From JAZGGS01 sp963714405 (GTDB lineage: Bacteria; Bacteroidota; Ignavibacteria; Ignavibacteriales; Ignavibacteriaceae): a DNA stretch of 64,000 bases. The first letter of the stretch is position 1. The number at the start of each line of letters is the position of its first letter. The stretch is from contig CAVQOH010000006.1 of NCBI GenBank assembly GCA_963714405.1, forward strand, positions 558,001-622,000, read 5' to 3'. Below, piece by piece: positions 56,430 through 64,000 of the stretch. Under the pieces are notes generated by a model. The model made no database searches, had not been told where the DNA came from, and saw nothing but the letters and a program-made list of their open reading frames with translations. The translations under genes and the position numbers were made by a program.

Positions 56430-58520
56430 TTATTCAGATTTTAATACTCGTGCAGAGTTCACAATTGCAATTAATGCAACACCCATATCACCAAAAACTG
56501 CTTCCCACATTGTAGCAATTCCAAATGCTGCAAGGATTATAAACATCAGCTTTATACCTAATGCAAAAAATATATTTTGCCAAATGATTCCTCTTGTTTT
56601 TTTCGCAATAATTATTGCAGAAGGAACTCCAGAAAGTTTATCATTCATTAAAACAATATCCGCAGTTTCAACGGCTGCATCAGATCCTAAAGCACCCATT
56701 GCTATTCCTATATCAGCGCGGGCAAGAACAGGTGCATCATTTATTCCATCGCCAACAAAAGCAGTTTTATCCCCCCTGGGACTCTCAGAAATAATCTTTT
56801 CTATATGTTCAACTTTTTCTTCAGGAAGAAGTTCAGAATATACCTTATTAATATTTAGTTTTTGTGCTATTGAATTTGCTACTGTTGCGTTATCACCGGT
56901 GAGCATAAAAGTTTTTTTCACACCAATGTTCTTCAATTTCTTAATTGATTCAACAGCATCATCCTTTAATTGATCTGCAATAACAATGTAACCAGCATAT
57001 TTACGATCAACAGCAACGTGAACAACCGTACCGTCAATGTGACAGTTATCGTGATCAATTTCCATTTTATGAAGCAAGCTGTCATTACCTGCTATCACAA
57101 CTTTACCGTCTATTCTTGCTTCAACTCCCTGCCCGGCTAATTCATTTACATGTTTAATTTTATTTTGATTAATACCTCCTTTAAATTCATCCAGTATTGA
57201 TTGTGCAATTGGATGAGTTGAATTTGCTTCGCAGTAAGCAGCATATTCAAGAATTTCTTCACTGGTAAAACCATTCTTTGATACAACTTCAGTTACATTA
57301 AACACACCTTTTGTAAGAGTCCCTGTTTTATCAAAAACCACCTGCTTAACCTCTGTAAGAGCATCCAGAAAATCAGATCCCTTAATTAAAATACCTTTTC
57401 TTGAAGCACTGCCAATTCCTCCGAAGTACCCCAGAGGAACACTTATAACTAAAGCACAGGGGCAGGATACAACAAGCATTATCAGTGCCCTGTATATCCA
57501 GGTTGAAAAATCTTCACCTGGAATGAATAGCGGGGGAAGAATGGCAACCAGGATTGATCCGAAAACCACGGCTGGTGTATAGTACTTTGCAAACTTCGTA
57601 ATGAATTTTTCTGTTTTTGCTTTTCTTGATGATGCGTTTTCTACAAGGTTTAATATTTTAGCTATAGAAGATTCGCCGAATAATTTTGATACTCTTACTA
57701 TCAATGTTCCATTTTTATTTATCATTCCTGCTAATACTTGTTGTCGTTCTACTACTTTTCTTGGAACTGGTTCTCCTGTGAGTGCAGAAGTATCAAGGAA
57801 AGAGACTCCTTCAATCACTTCCCCATCCAACGGAATTTTCTCACCAGGTTTAACTAAAATTCTCTGCCCGATTTTTACATCATCTGGATCATGCTTAATT
57901 ACTTCTCCGTTTATCAAAACATTTGCATAATCGGGTCTTATTTCCAGCAGATTTTTAATTGATCTGCGTGATTTATTTACCGCAAGATTTTCTAAAAATT
58001 CACCTATGTTATAGAATACCATTACTGCAACTGCTTCCGGCATTTCGTGAATAATTATTGCACCTATAGTAGCAATTGACATAAGAAAATGCTCATTGAA
58101 TAACTGCCCTGAAATAATATTCTTTGCAGCATTTTTGAGCACCTGCCATCCGCTTACCAAGTAAATTGAAATAAAAACCAGGTATTCTGCAAAATGGTAG
58201 GGAGTATTATGAAGAGAATCTAAAAATATTATTCCGATAACGAGTATAGTTGCAATGAAAATTATTTTTATCAATTCTTTTTTTAATTTATTACTATTCT
58301 TTTTTATTTTTTTAATTGATTGTTCGTCAACAATTTCTACACCCGGTTCCAGTTGACTAATTTTTTGTTTTACTTTTTCAAGATCGGTTGTTTTAATCTG
58401 TATAGATGAATTGGCGAAATTAACAGAAACGAATTCCACCTCTTCAAGTTTAGAGACCCCATTCTCAATTTTTGCAGCGCAGGAAGCGCAATCCATATTT
58501 TTTAATTCGTATTTCTTCAT
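56430..58520 (-). CDS. zntA: Zn2+/Cd2+/Pb2+-exporting P-type ATPase (P1B-2)
   Basis: This is a 696-aa inner-membrane efflux ATPase. It has one HMA domain with the metal-binding Cys11 and Cys14 (MDCASC). TGEP, the CPC metal site (VVSCPCALVIS), DKTGT, a STHPIAQ segment and GDGINDAP follow. The last helices contain the Lys (LGIKLMFI) and Asp (FGDMGVALI) that mark Zn/Cd pumps and are absent from the Cu pump at the other end of the window. Three small inverted repeats lie 125-190 bp upstream and may be regulatory. Confidence 0.93.
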   Translation of the reverse strand: MKKYELKNMDCASCAAKIENGVSKLEEVEFVSVNFANSSIQIKTTDLEKVKQKISQLEPGVEIVDEQSIKKIKKNSNKLKKELIKIIFIATILVIGIIFLDSLHNTPYHFAEYLVFISIYLVSGWQVLKNAAKNIISGQLFNEHFLMSIATIGAIIIHEMPEAVAVMVFYNIGEFLENLAVNKSRRSIKNLLEIRPDYANVLINGEVIKHDPDDVKIGQRILVKPGEKIPLDGEVIEGVSFLDTSALTGEPVPRKVVERQQVLAGMINKNGTLIVRVSKLFGESSIAKILNLVENASSRKAKTEKFITKFAKYYTPAVVFGSILVAILPPLFIPGEDFSTWIYRALIMLVVSCPCALVISVPLGYFGGIGSASRKGILIKGSDFLDALTEVKQVVFDKTGTLTKGVFNVTEVVSKNGFTSEEILEYAAYCEANSTHPIAQSILDEFKGGINQNKIKHVNELAGQGVEARIDGKVVIAGNDSLLHKMEIDHDNCHIDGTVVHVAVDRKYAGYIVIADQLKDDAVESIKKLKNIGVKKTFMLTGDNATVANSIAQKLNINKVYSELLPEEKVEHIEKIISESPRGDKTAFVGDGINDAPVLARADIGIAMGALGSDAAVETADIVLMNDKLSGVPSAIIIAKKTRGIIWQNIFFALGIKLMFIILAAFGIATMWEAVFGDMGVALIAIVNSARVLKSE

Positions 58521-58869
58521 TGTTTAAACTTAAAGTTCATACCTATTATTTGAACAAAAGCTTTATGATTGTCATTAAAAACAAGGGAAATATAGTATAT
58601 ATTCTGCAAAAATAATTGAGCAAAAGTATGGGTACAGGGAGGGTTGATTATCTTGTTAATCAGAAGAAAATTGAATTATCAATTCACTTTCACAATATTC
58701 ACTGTGATATCATCATTTTGGAGTTAGTTAAGTAATTTTATTATAATAACTTGCCAATCCTTGAACAAAAAAAAGCAACAACTTGAGATGAGGAATGTAA
58801 ATAATATAAAGGAAACCAGTGTAGATACAGATTAAACAATTATTTTAATTAATTATATTACTTTCTAAA
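58521..58869. other. Intergenic region upstream of zntA
   Basis: These 349 bp between zntA and the end of the TSP3-SPOR gene hold no gene. A cluster of three inverted repeats lies at 58645-58707. I see no MerR-type operator and no terminator for the SPOR gene that I can support. Confidence 0.5.
58645..58707. repeat. Cluster of three inverted repeats upstream of zntA
   Basis: TGATTA-N6-TAATCA (58645-58662), TGAATT-ATC-AATTCA (58672-58686) and TCACA-N8-TGTGA (58690-58707) follow one another within 63 bp. All arms are perfect. In AT-rich DNA each alone is weak, but the cluster is unusual. Confidence 0.5.
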
Positions 58870-60186
58870 TTAATTTTCTGAATGAAAAAACTTTTCTTTG
58901 TACGCTTCCGCTTTCTCAAATGAATTGAAAAATCCAATTCTTACCTGATACCATAATTGAGAATTGTTGAATGGAAAAGCCTCAACAATAAAAGCTGTAT
59001 GTCCAGCTAAGATCAGACTTTCGACTTTCTTATCAGCATTATTTTTATTTCTGAATGAACCAATCTGAAGACAAAATAAATTACCATCGGTGAGAATCAC
59101 ATCTGTGATAAACTTTTCATTTAACAGATCATATTCTTGTTGAGCAGCTAATCCATTTTGCTCAGTTAAATTTTTATTAGGATTCATTTTAATATCTGCG
59201 TCAATTACGCTCTGTTTTAGTGTGCATCCATTTACATCAACTAAGTGTGAACTTTTTGGTGTGTTGGGGCATTTATCTAAATAATCCGGCACTCCGTCTT
59301 CATCTGAATCGATTGGGCATCCCACTTCATCTATTAGAATATTTTTTGGTGTGTCGTTACACTTATCTAAATAATCCGGGACACCATCTGAATCTGAATC
59401 TAGTGGACACCCAAATTTATCGACATCTAAACCTATTGGAGTGTCCGGACAAATATCTTTGTTGTCTTCAACTCCATCTCCATCAGTATCCTGTTTGGCA
59501 CCGATGTATAATGAAATTCCAAGGAATGCTGTTGCAAAGGCATCGTTATTTAATCCTTTTTCCATATCATCCAGATAATCAGTGTTAGTGAAATTTATAT
59601 TTAGTCCTAAATTCAAACTTAATATATCTTCAAAAGGAAATCTTATGCCTAACTCGGCGCTATACATAATTGCATTTGGATCGTAATTTCTTTGCCTGTT
59701 ATTATATAAAAAATCTCCTTCTTTATTCCTTGGATCAAATCTTAAGTATGATACTGTAGCTGATGCGTATGGGACACCATTACCTATTCTCAAAGCGTAT
59801 GCAATGCCGCCACCCATAAAAAAAATACTTGTTCTGTAGTCATACCTGCGATTATCGAGCTCTCCCTCACCGGATATGAAACCACCTCCGCTTAAAAACC
59901 GAATCCCTACTGCGTGTATGGACTTTGAAGAAAAATAATATTCTACCAATCCTCGACCAAATAAATCTAATTCCGGAATAGCAAACTCAGTATATGGATA
60001 ACTGCCTCCTAATCCGGCTGAGAAGACCACCGCTCCTGAAAATGGGTGGTATGTATTTGCTGATTTTTGTTGCGGATGTATACCAGTGAAAGACGAACAA
60101 GTGATGGTTAATATCAGAAATACATATCTCATCAGGTATACTGAAAAATGTACGGATAAATCTAAGCTTAAAAATAAGTTAGACAA
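58870..60186 (-). CDS. Outer-membrane barrel with thrombospondin-3 repeats and C-terminal SPOR domain
   Basis: The opening codons before MRYVFLILTI (codon 19, ATG at 60132) are probably not translated, since the signal peptide begins there. A predicted barrel or OmpA-like N-terminal part (about residues 45-235) is followed by three calcium-binding TSP3 repeats (DTDGDGVEDNKDICPDTP, DSDSDGVPDYLDKCNDTP and DSDEDGVPDYLDKCPNTP). The last 75 residues form a SPOR domain (FCLQIGSFRNKNNADKK, WYQVRIGFF) that binds denuded peptidoglycan at division sites. The usual OmpA peptidoglycan-binding domain is replaced by SPOR. It probably tethers the outer membrane to the wall. Confidence 0.82.
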   Translation of the reverse strand: MSNLFLSLDLSVHFSVYLMRYVFLILTITCSSFTGIHPQQKSANTYHPFSGAVVFSAGLGGSYPYTEFAIPELDLFGRGLVEYYFSSKSIHAVGIRFLSGGGFISGEGELDNRRYDYRTSIFFMGGGIAYALRIGNGVPYASATVSYLRFDPRNKEGDFLYNNRQRNYDPNAIMYSAELGIRFPFEDILSLNLGLNINFTNTDYLDDMEKGLNNDAFATAFLGISLYIGAKQDTDGDGVEDNKDICPDTPIGLDVDKFGCPLDSDSDGVPDYLDKCNDTPKNILIDEVGCPIDSDEDGVPDYLDKCPNTPKSSHLVDVNGCTLKQSVIDADIKMNPNKNLTEQNGLAAQQEYDLLNEKFITDVILTDGNLFCLQIGSFRNKNNADKKVESLILAGHTAFIVEAFPFNNSQLWYQVRIGFFNSFEKAEAYKEKFFHSEN

Positions 60187-60249
60187 AAATACTTATAATA
60201 TTCTTATTTGGTAATCTTTGCTATTAATAATCTATTGAGTCAGAAATAA

Positions 60250-60279
60250 AAACCCGGTAAACTTAATGCCTACCGGGTA
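60250..60279 (-). terminator. Intrinsic terminator of the lipoprotein gene at 60337
   Basis: The perfect arms ACCCGGTA and TACCGGGT surround an 11-nt loop. On the minus strand they are followed by a T5 run (TTTTTATTT). It lies about 58 bp past the stop of the interrupted minus-strand gene. Confidence 0.85.
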
Positions 60280-60336
60280 TTAATGATTATAAGTCTAATT
60301 CTCTAAATGTGAATTCAGAATAATTACTCTTACTTT

Positions 60337-60975
60337 TTACCAGCCACCCAATCCTGCGTGATCTGGGCTAACATATTGTCTTCCGTGTTCTCCAGCGCAA
60401 GGATCATTGGACACTACCTGAATTATTGCAAATTCTCCCCAAATAACTTCTCCAATTTCAGTTCCATCGACAGCATACCAATAATCTCCATCAACATAAG
60501 CATCAGCAGGTGCAGCAACAATTTTTACAAAATAATTCCAACTGCATATTTCACCATTAACTTCATATTCACCAGACATATGATTTGTTAACCAGGCACC
60601 AGATCCAATGTAGGAATCAAATCCAAAATGTCTATCTAATAAACCATCACCATCACAGTCCTTATTTGATAACCAGGCATCGTTCCATTTCATTTGTAAA
60701 TCGTTGTCATCCGCATAAAGGTTGGCACGCATGCAGCATTCCTAGTAAGCATCGCAGTAAAAACCGTTAAAAATACGAGCTTGGTAGTTATATCCCCAAT
60801 CATCATAGCCTGTTTCAATTATTGAGCCATCTGATGCTAGAAGCTCACCAGATTGAATAGTTGTACAAGGTTTCTCAAGTGTCTCTGCAGTGGTGGGATC
60901 ACTTGGGTTTTGGCAGCCGAAAAAGTACAGACCCAAAATAGCAGTAATTACAAAAAGAGAAAAGTAAGTTTTCAT
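60337..60975 (-). CDS. Secreted lipoprotein interrupted by one in-frame TAG
   Basis: The gene opens with a signal and lipobox (LYFFGC), then a region rich in Tyr and Asn. It hits TAG at 60742-60744 after GFYCDAY and continues in the same frame to 60337. The downstream part (MKWNDAWLSNKDCDGDGLLDRH, GSGAWLTNHMSG, YFVKIVAAPADAY) has strongly protein-like composition and a Ca-binding-like DCDGDG. Either a nonsense mutation or two compensating indels explain this: removing a T before AGG gives YRNAA, and restoring a base a few codons later returns to ANLYADD. The function is unknown. Confidence 0.68.
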
Positions 60976-61353
60976 TATTGCCCTCAGAATATTTTGAAAT
61001 GATTAATTAGTTCTCCGAGAAGTAACACACAGCTTAATTAGTTATCCTCCTTTCCATTAAGCTTATAAGACATACTTATTATTGCCAAATAAGTAAGAAG
61101 TTTATGAAAAAATGTGGGTATCTAGATTTTGAGTGAAGATAAAAGATTGTGCTCAATTCAAAATTGCCCTCTTTAATTGATATCCCCCATTTTGAATTTG
61201 CGTTAATAGAAACTTGTAGAATATTTTTTTAAAAAACAAGAAAAATAAACTTAATGATTGGCAAGTAATAAAAACCCCCGCCAATATTAATTGATGGGGG
61301 CTTAAGGAAAAAAATTTTTGTTTTTACTTCATCAACATTTATCCGCCGCAGTG
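60976..61353. other. Intergenic region between the lipoprotein and the metallopeptidase
   Basis: These 378 bp contain the terminator of the metallopeptidase gene (61271-61300) and the AT-rich upstream region of the lipoprotein gene, with a GAGGGC just before its ATG. Nothing else is supported. Confidence 0.5.
61271..61300 (-). terminator. Intrinsic terminator of the metallopeptidase gene
   Basis: On the minus strand CCCCCATCAAT pairs with ATTGGCGGGGG (one mismatch) around a 4-nt loop and is followed by T5. It lies about 54 bp past the stop of the gene at 61354. Confidence 0.85.
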
Positions 61354-64000
61354 CTAACGTAGGAGGACCATCTTCCTAGTCTCAACAAAAGTACCCGCTT
61401 GAAGTCTGTAGAAGTAAATACCGGTAGGAAGATTACTTACGTTAAATATTATTTCATAAACGCCCGGTTGTCTTATTTCATCTACCAAAGTTTTAACTTC
61501 TTCTCCAATAGCATTAAATACTTTTAGAGTTATTAATCCTTCTTCAGGAATAGAATACTTAATTATGGTTGATGGGTTAAAAGGATTGGGGAAATTTTGA
61601 GAGAGTGAGTATTCTATTGGAACAGTAACTTCAATTTCAATTTCATCAGAGAATTCAAAATTTCCATCGAAATCAATTTGTTTAAGTCTATAAAAGTATA
61701 TCCCCGGTTCAACACTTTCATCTAGAAATGTATATTCCTGGAATTCTGTAGTTGTTCCGTGTCCGTTTACGAATCCAATAGTGTAATATTCACCAGTTTC
61801 AATTTTTCTTTCTATTTCAAACATCTGATTATTGATCTCTGAAGATGTAGACCAGTTTATATTTACCACTCCATTAATAACTGTTCCCGTAAATGAAGTT
61901 AGTTCAACCGGGACAATGTAAGAACCATAAACACAGAAGTTATCAACAGCCCACCACCAATCCCATCCGGGTTGAACAGATCGTAATCTGATTTTTACAT
62001 TAGATTGGTTAGCAGCAATTGAAGTGATATTTATTGATTCGTGCGTATCCCGAATATCTGTACCAACCTGATCCCAAACACCAGTCCACGTTGCTCCACC
62101 ATTATTACTAACCTCGATGTGAGCTTCATCCTGTCCATCAATTACATTCCAATCATTATCAAACTCAATTGTTACGATATCATAAGTTGATAGATCAAAT
62201 TCCTGTGTAATTTCTGCAGTAGTATTCATTGTTGTACCGCTACCACATTCATCAGAATCAGCAGCCAGTAAACCACCGGAAGAAGTTGCGGGAAGTGTAT
62301 AGTTATTTGGATACGGAGGAGTAAATATTTCCCAGTCGCAGGTACCACCGTTGTTTACCACTGTCCATAAACCTGTTCCATTTTCAAACGGATCACAGAA
62401 AATAGTATCCGTTACCTGGTTTGGATCGGTAACAGTTATGTAATCAAGTTTTGTTTCTGAATCGAAGTTTGTCCCATCAGATACGGTTAGTGTTACTGTA
62501 TAGATTCCAAAATCGGTGTACACCCAGCTTGGATTTTGGGTTGTTGCATCTATCGTACCATCATTATCGAAATCCCATTCCCAGGAAACAATTGGATTGG
62601 GTTGAGAAATAGAAAGATCGGTAAACTGAACCGTTAAGGGCGCCTGGCCCGATGTAACATCTGCCATAAAATCTGCAGTGATCGGACCCTCAATATATCC
62701 TCTATCAACAAAAACAGGAATGATATGGACAAGGTTCGTTCCACCATATAGTAATTGATCAGCAGTAATAAATGCATTGGCTGCATCAGGTTGATTGGAA
62801 CTGCCATTTGTCATTGCAAGGCCTTCAAGGAAATCAGAATCAGTAGCAACTCTTCCTATTAAATCATAAATAGACATAAGAGAAGAAGCCCACATCTGTC
62901 CATCCGTATGAACCTGACCGACTAATCCTTCAGGATAATGCGCCGTGTAATTTGTTATTCTGCCTGGCCAGAAAGGATTATGACCATCCCATATAAAAAC
63001 CCAGTTATATGCTGGATCACCTGTAGTCCAGTATCCGGTGCTCCTTATATAGGAAGTACACCAATAATCTCCGCAGCCCTCACTTAAACCTTCGTTCTGA
63101 GATAATCCTCCTACAGTTACCCAATCGTGAATTCCGTGTCCTAATTCGTGCAGAACCACACCAAGATCTTCTGCATCATCAACTCCACCATCTCCAAATG
63201 CTACACTGCCTGTAGAACTTAAATAATGTGAATTATCATCGCCATTTAATCCGTGGGGATCAAATCTAACACCTCCTACATATTGATAAGGAGTTAGTGG
63301 AATATTTAATGAATCGTTTATCCAACGCATTGAGTTATCAATATGAAAATAAGTATTTGCCGCTTCAAAATTATCATCGCTTCTTGTATAATGAAAATCG
63401 CTTGTTGGATTTGTATGCAATCCTGTAAACGGACTTTCAAAATCCCGGATCTCAGCCCAAGGCCCTTTTAAAGTGTAAACACTGCCATTAAAATCTATAT
63501 CATAAAGTGTTCTTACCTCAAGATGTGCCGTCAATGAATCGGAATCAGCATCGTTATTATCAACAAAACCAGTTGAACCATAAGTTGTTCTTGCGTGAGT
63601 AATTGGATCCGGATCGAAAACCCAACCGCTTCCGTTAACTAAATTTGGATCATCACCTCCATTATGAAGATAACAGGCTTTATCCTCAACCCGAAATATT
63701 TCACCGGTTTGAGCATCAATCAGTACTTCCCAATCACCAAATAACTCTTCTGATGGAATAATATTTACTTTCTGTGTAAGTCGGAAATTGCCTTTACTGT
63801 AGTAGATGACCGTTTCGGTATTTTCGAATGTTGTTCGTCCCCGGACACCCAAATAATTTTTAGCTTGCTGTAGGGCAGCATTTGTGTTTACCAATACGGT
63901 TTCTAAATCTGGTTTTATCTTAATATCATATGGCAGCTTATATCCGTTCATAACAAACACCACTTTGTTGTTCCTATCAATTGTAATATTCAAAGTGGAA
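61354..64000 (-). CDS. Secreted M4/M36-like zinc metallopeptidase with PKD domain and T9SS tail, 5' truncated
   Basis: The frame is open to the window edge, so the start and signal peptide lie outside. Visible in order are the end of a thermolysin-type propeptide (LLVNTNAALQQAKNYLGV-like region and FGDWEVLIDAQTGEIFRVED), the catalytic domain with HELGHGIHDW and the ligand-bearing NEGLSEGCGDYW, and a PKD domain (WEWDFDNDGTIDATT). A module shared with the 38.6-kb protein (DWEIF, GWDWWWAVDNF) and a T9SS type A sorting domain (NFPNPFNPSTIIKYS, RKMVLLR) follow. It is an extracellular protease exported by Sec and T9SS. Confidence 0.9.
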   Translation of the reverse strand, partial: STLNITIDRNNKVVFVMNGYKLPYDIKIKPDLETVLVNTNAALQQAKNYLGVRGRTTFENTETVIYYSKGNFRLTQKVNIIPSEELFGDWEVLIDAQTGEIFRVEDKACYLHNGGDDPNLVNGSGWVFDPDPITHARTTYGSTGFVDNNDADSDSLTAHLEVRTLYDIDFNGSVYTLKGPWAEIRDFESPFTGLHTNPTSDFHYTRSDDNFEAANTYFHIDNSMRWINDSLNIPLTPYQYVGGVRFDPHGLNGDDNSHYLSSTGSVAFGDGGVDDAEDLGVVLHELGHGIHDWVTVGGLSQNEGLSEGCGDYWCTSYIRSTGYWTTGDPAYNWVFIWDGHNPFWPGRITNYTAHYPEGLVGQVHTDGQMWASSLMSIYDLIGRVATDSDFLEGLAMTNGSSNQPDAANAFITADQLLYGGTNLVHIIPVFVDRGYIEGPITADFMADVTSGQAPLTVQFTDLSISQPNPIVSWEWDFDNDGTIDATTQNPSWVYTDFGIYTVTLTVSDGTNFDSETKLDYITVTDPNQVTDTIFCDPFENGTGLWTVVNNGGTCDWEIFTPPYPNNYTLPATSSGGLLAADSDECGSGTTMNTTAEITQEFDLSTYDIVTIEFDNDWNVIDGQDEAHIEVSNNGGATWTGVWDQVGTDIRDTHESINITSIAANQSNVKIRLRSVQPGWDWWWAVDNFCVYGSYIVPVELTSFTGTVINGVVNINWSTSSEINNQMFEIERKIETGEYYTIGFVNGHGTTTEFQEYTFLDESVEPGIYFYRLKQIDFDGNFEFSDEIEIEVTVPIEYSLSQNFPNPFNPSTIIKYSIPEEGLITLKVFNAIGEEVKTLVDEIRQPGVYEIIFNVSNLPTGIYFYRLQAGTFVETRKMVLLR

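Noticed and set aside
60725..60750. Selenocysteine or pyrrolysine insertion at the TAG
   Set aside because: Selenocysteine uses TGA. Pyrrolysine would need the pyl genes, none of which are seen, and a nearby pair of indels gives a sensible sequence.
1..64000. CRISPR array, prophage, integron or antiphage island
   Set aside because: No regular repeats, integrase, phage structural gene, toxin-antitoxin or restriction gene is visible; the content is core and envelope genes.

Overview
The window is AT-rich, densely packed bacterial DNA, and most likely comes from an Ignavibacteriales-type member of the Ignavibacteriota/Chlorobi branch. Five predicted secreted proteins end in a type IX secretion (T9SS) sorting domain carrying the QNYPNPFNPST signature that is typical of that group. 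There are also two TonB-dependent receptors and several Cys-lipoproteins, and Shine-Dalgarno signals are mostly weak. I see no rRNA, tRNA, CRISPR array, insertion sequence or prophage. This is chromosomal housekeeping and envelope DNA rather than a mobile island.

Layout. 1-2.1 kb: the 3' part of a Cu+ P-type ATPase. 2.1-8.5 kb (minus): small lipoproteins, bacterioferritin, an IMPDH/GMP-reductase-like enzyme, oligoendopeptidase F, DUF4286 and a DASS anion transporter. 8.7-11.1 kb (plus): an M23 murein peptidase and signal peptidase I, closed by a bidirectional terminator facing a TonB receptor (11.2-14.0 kb). 14.3-18.2 kb (plus): a nucleotide pyrophosphatase/phosphodiesterase and an M16 peptidase pair. 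18.2-22.6 kb (minus): a six-gene run truA-SDR-DUF2231-outer membrane protein-enoyl-CoA hydratase-polysaccharide-deacetylase-like. 23.0-25.8 kb (plus): a soluble hybrid histidine kinase behind a candidate sigma-54 promoter and an orphan terminator. 25.8-33.3 kb (minus): aldehyde dehydrogenase, SpoIIE phosphatase, M64 peptidase, pyrE, pterin dehydratase and clpC. 33.7-37.3 kb (plus): floA, a small membrane protein and a UvrD/PcrA helicase. 37.4-41.4 kb (minus): two T9SS cargo genes. 42.0-50.5 kb (plus): glycosyltransferase, methyltransferase, a nucleoside salvage set (cdd, tdk, CNT transporter, purine nucleoside phosphorylase) and secD-secF. 50.6-64 kb (minus): three more T9SS cargoes (one an M4/M36-like metallopeptidase cut by the window edge), a TonB receptor coupled to a lipoprotein, a Zn/Cd P-type ATPase and a TSP3-SPOR envelope protein.

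The genes fit one theme: export and envelope biology (Sec, signal peptidase, T9SS cargoes, TonB uptake, murein hydrolase, SPOR protein), metal homeostasis (two P1B ATPases, bacterioferritin) and nucleotide salvage. The most striking feature is technical or genetic. Between about 29.0 and 51.6 kb almost every long gene, on both strands and including the housekeeping genes clpC, uvrD, pyrE, tdk, secD and secF, is broken by single-base frameshifts, most of which look like +1 insertions. The flanks are nearly clean. I annotate these as single genes with frameshifts and consider local sequence error the likeliest cause. I did not find a convincing new multi-gene system. The best leads are the sigma-54/orphan-terminator leader of the hybrid kinase, a nested inverted repeat at 41.8 kb, the operator-like repeats between clpC and floA, and the shared module of the T9SS proteins.
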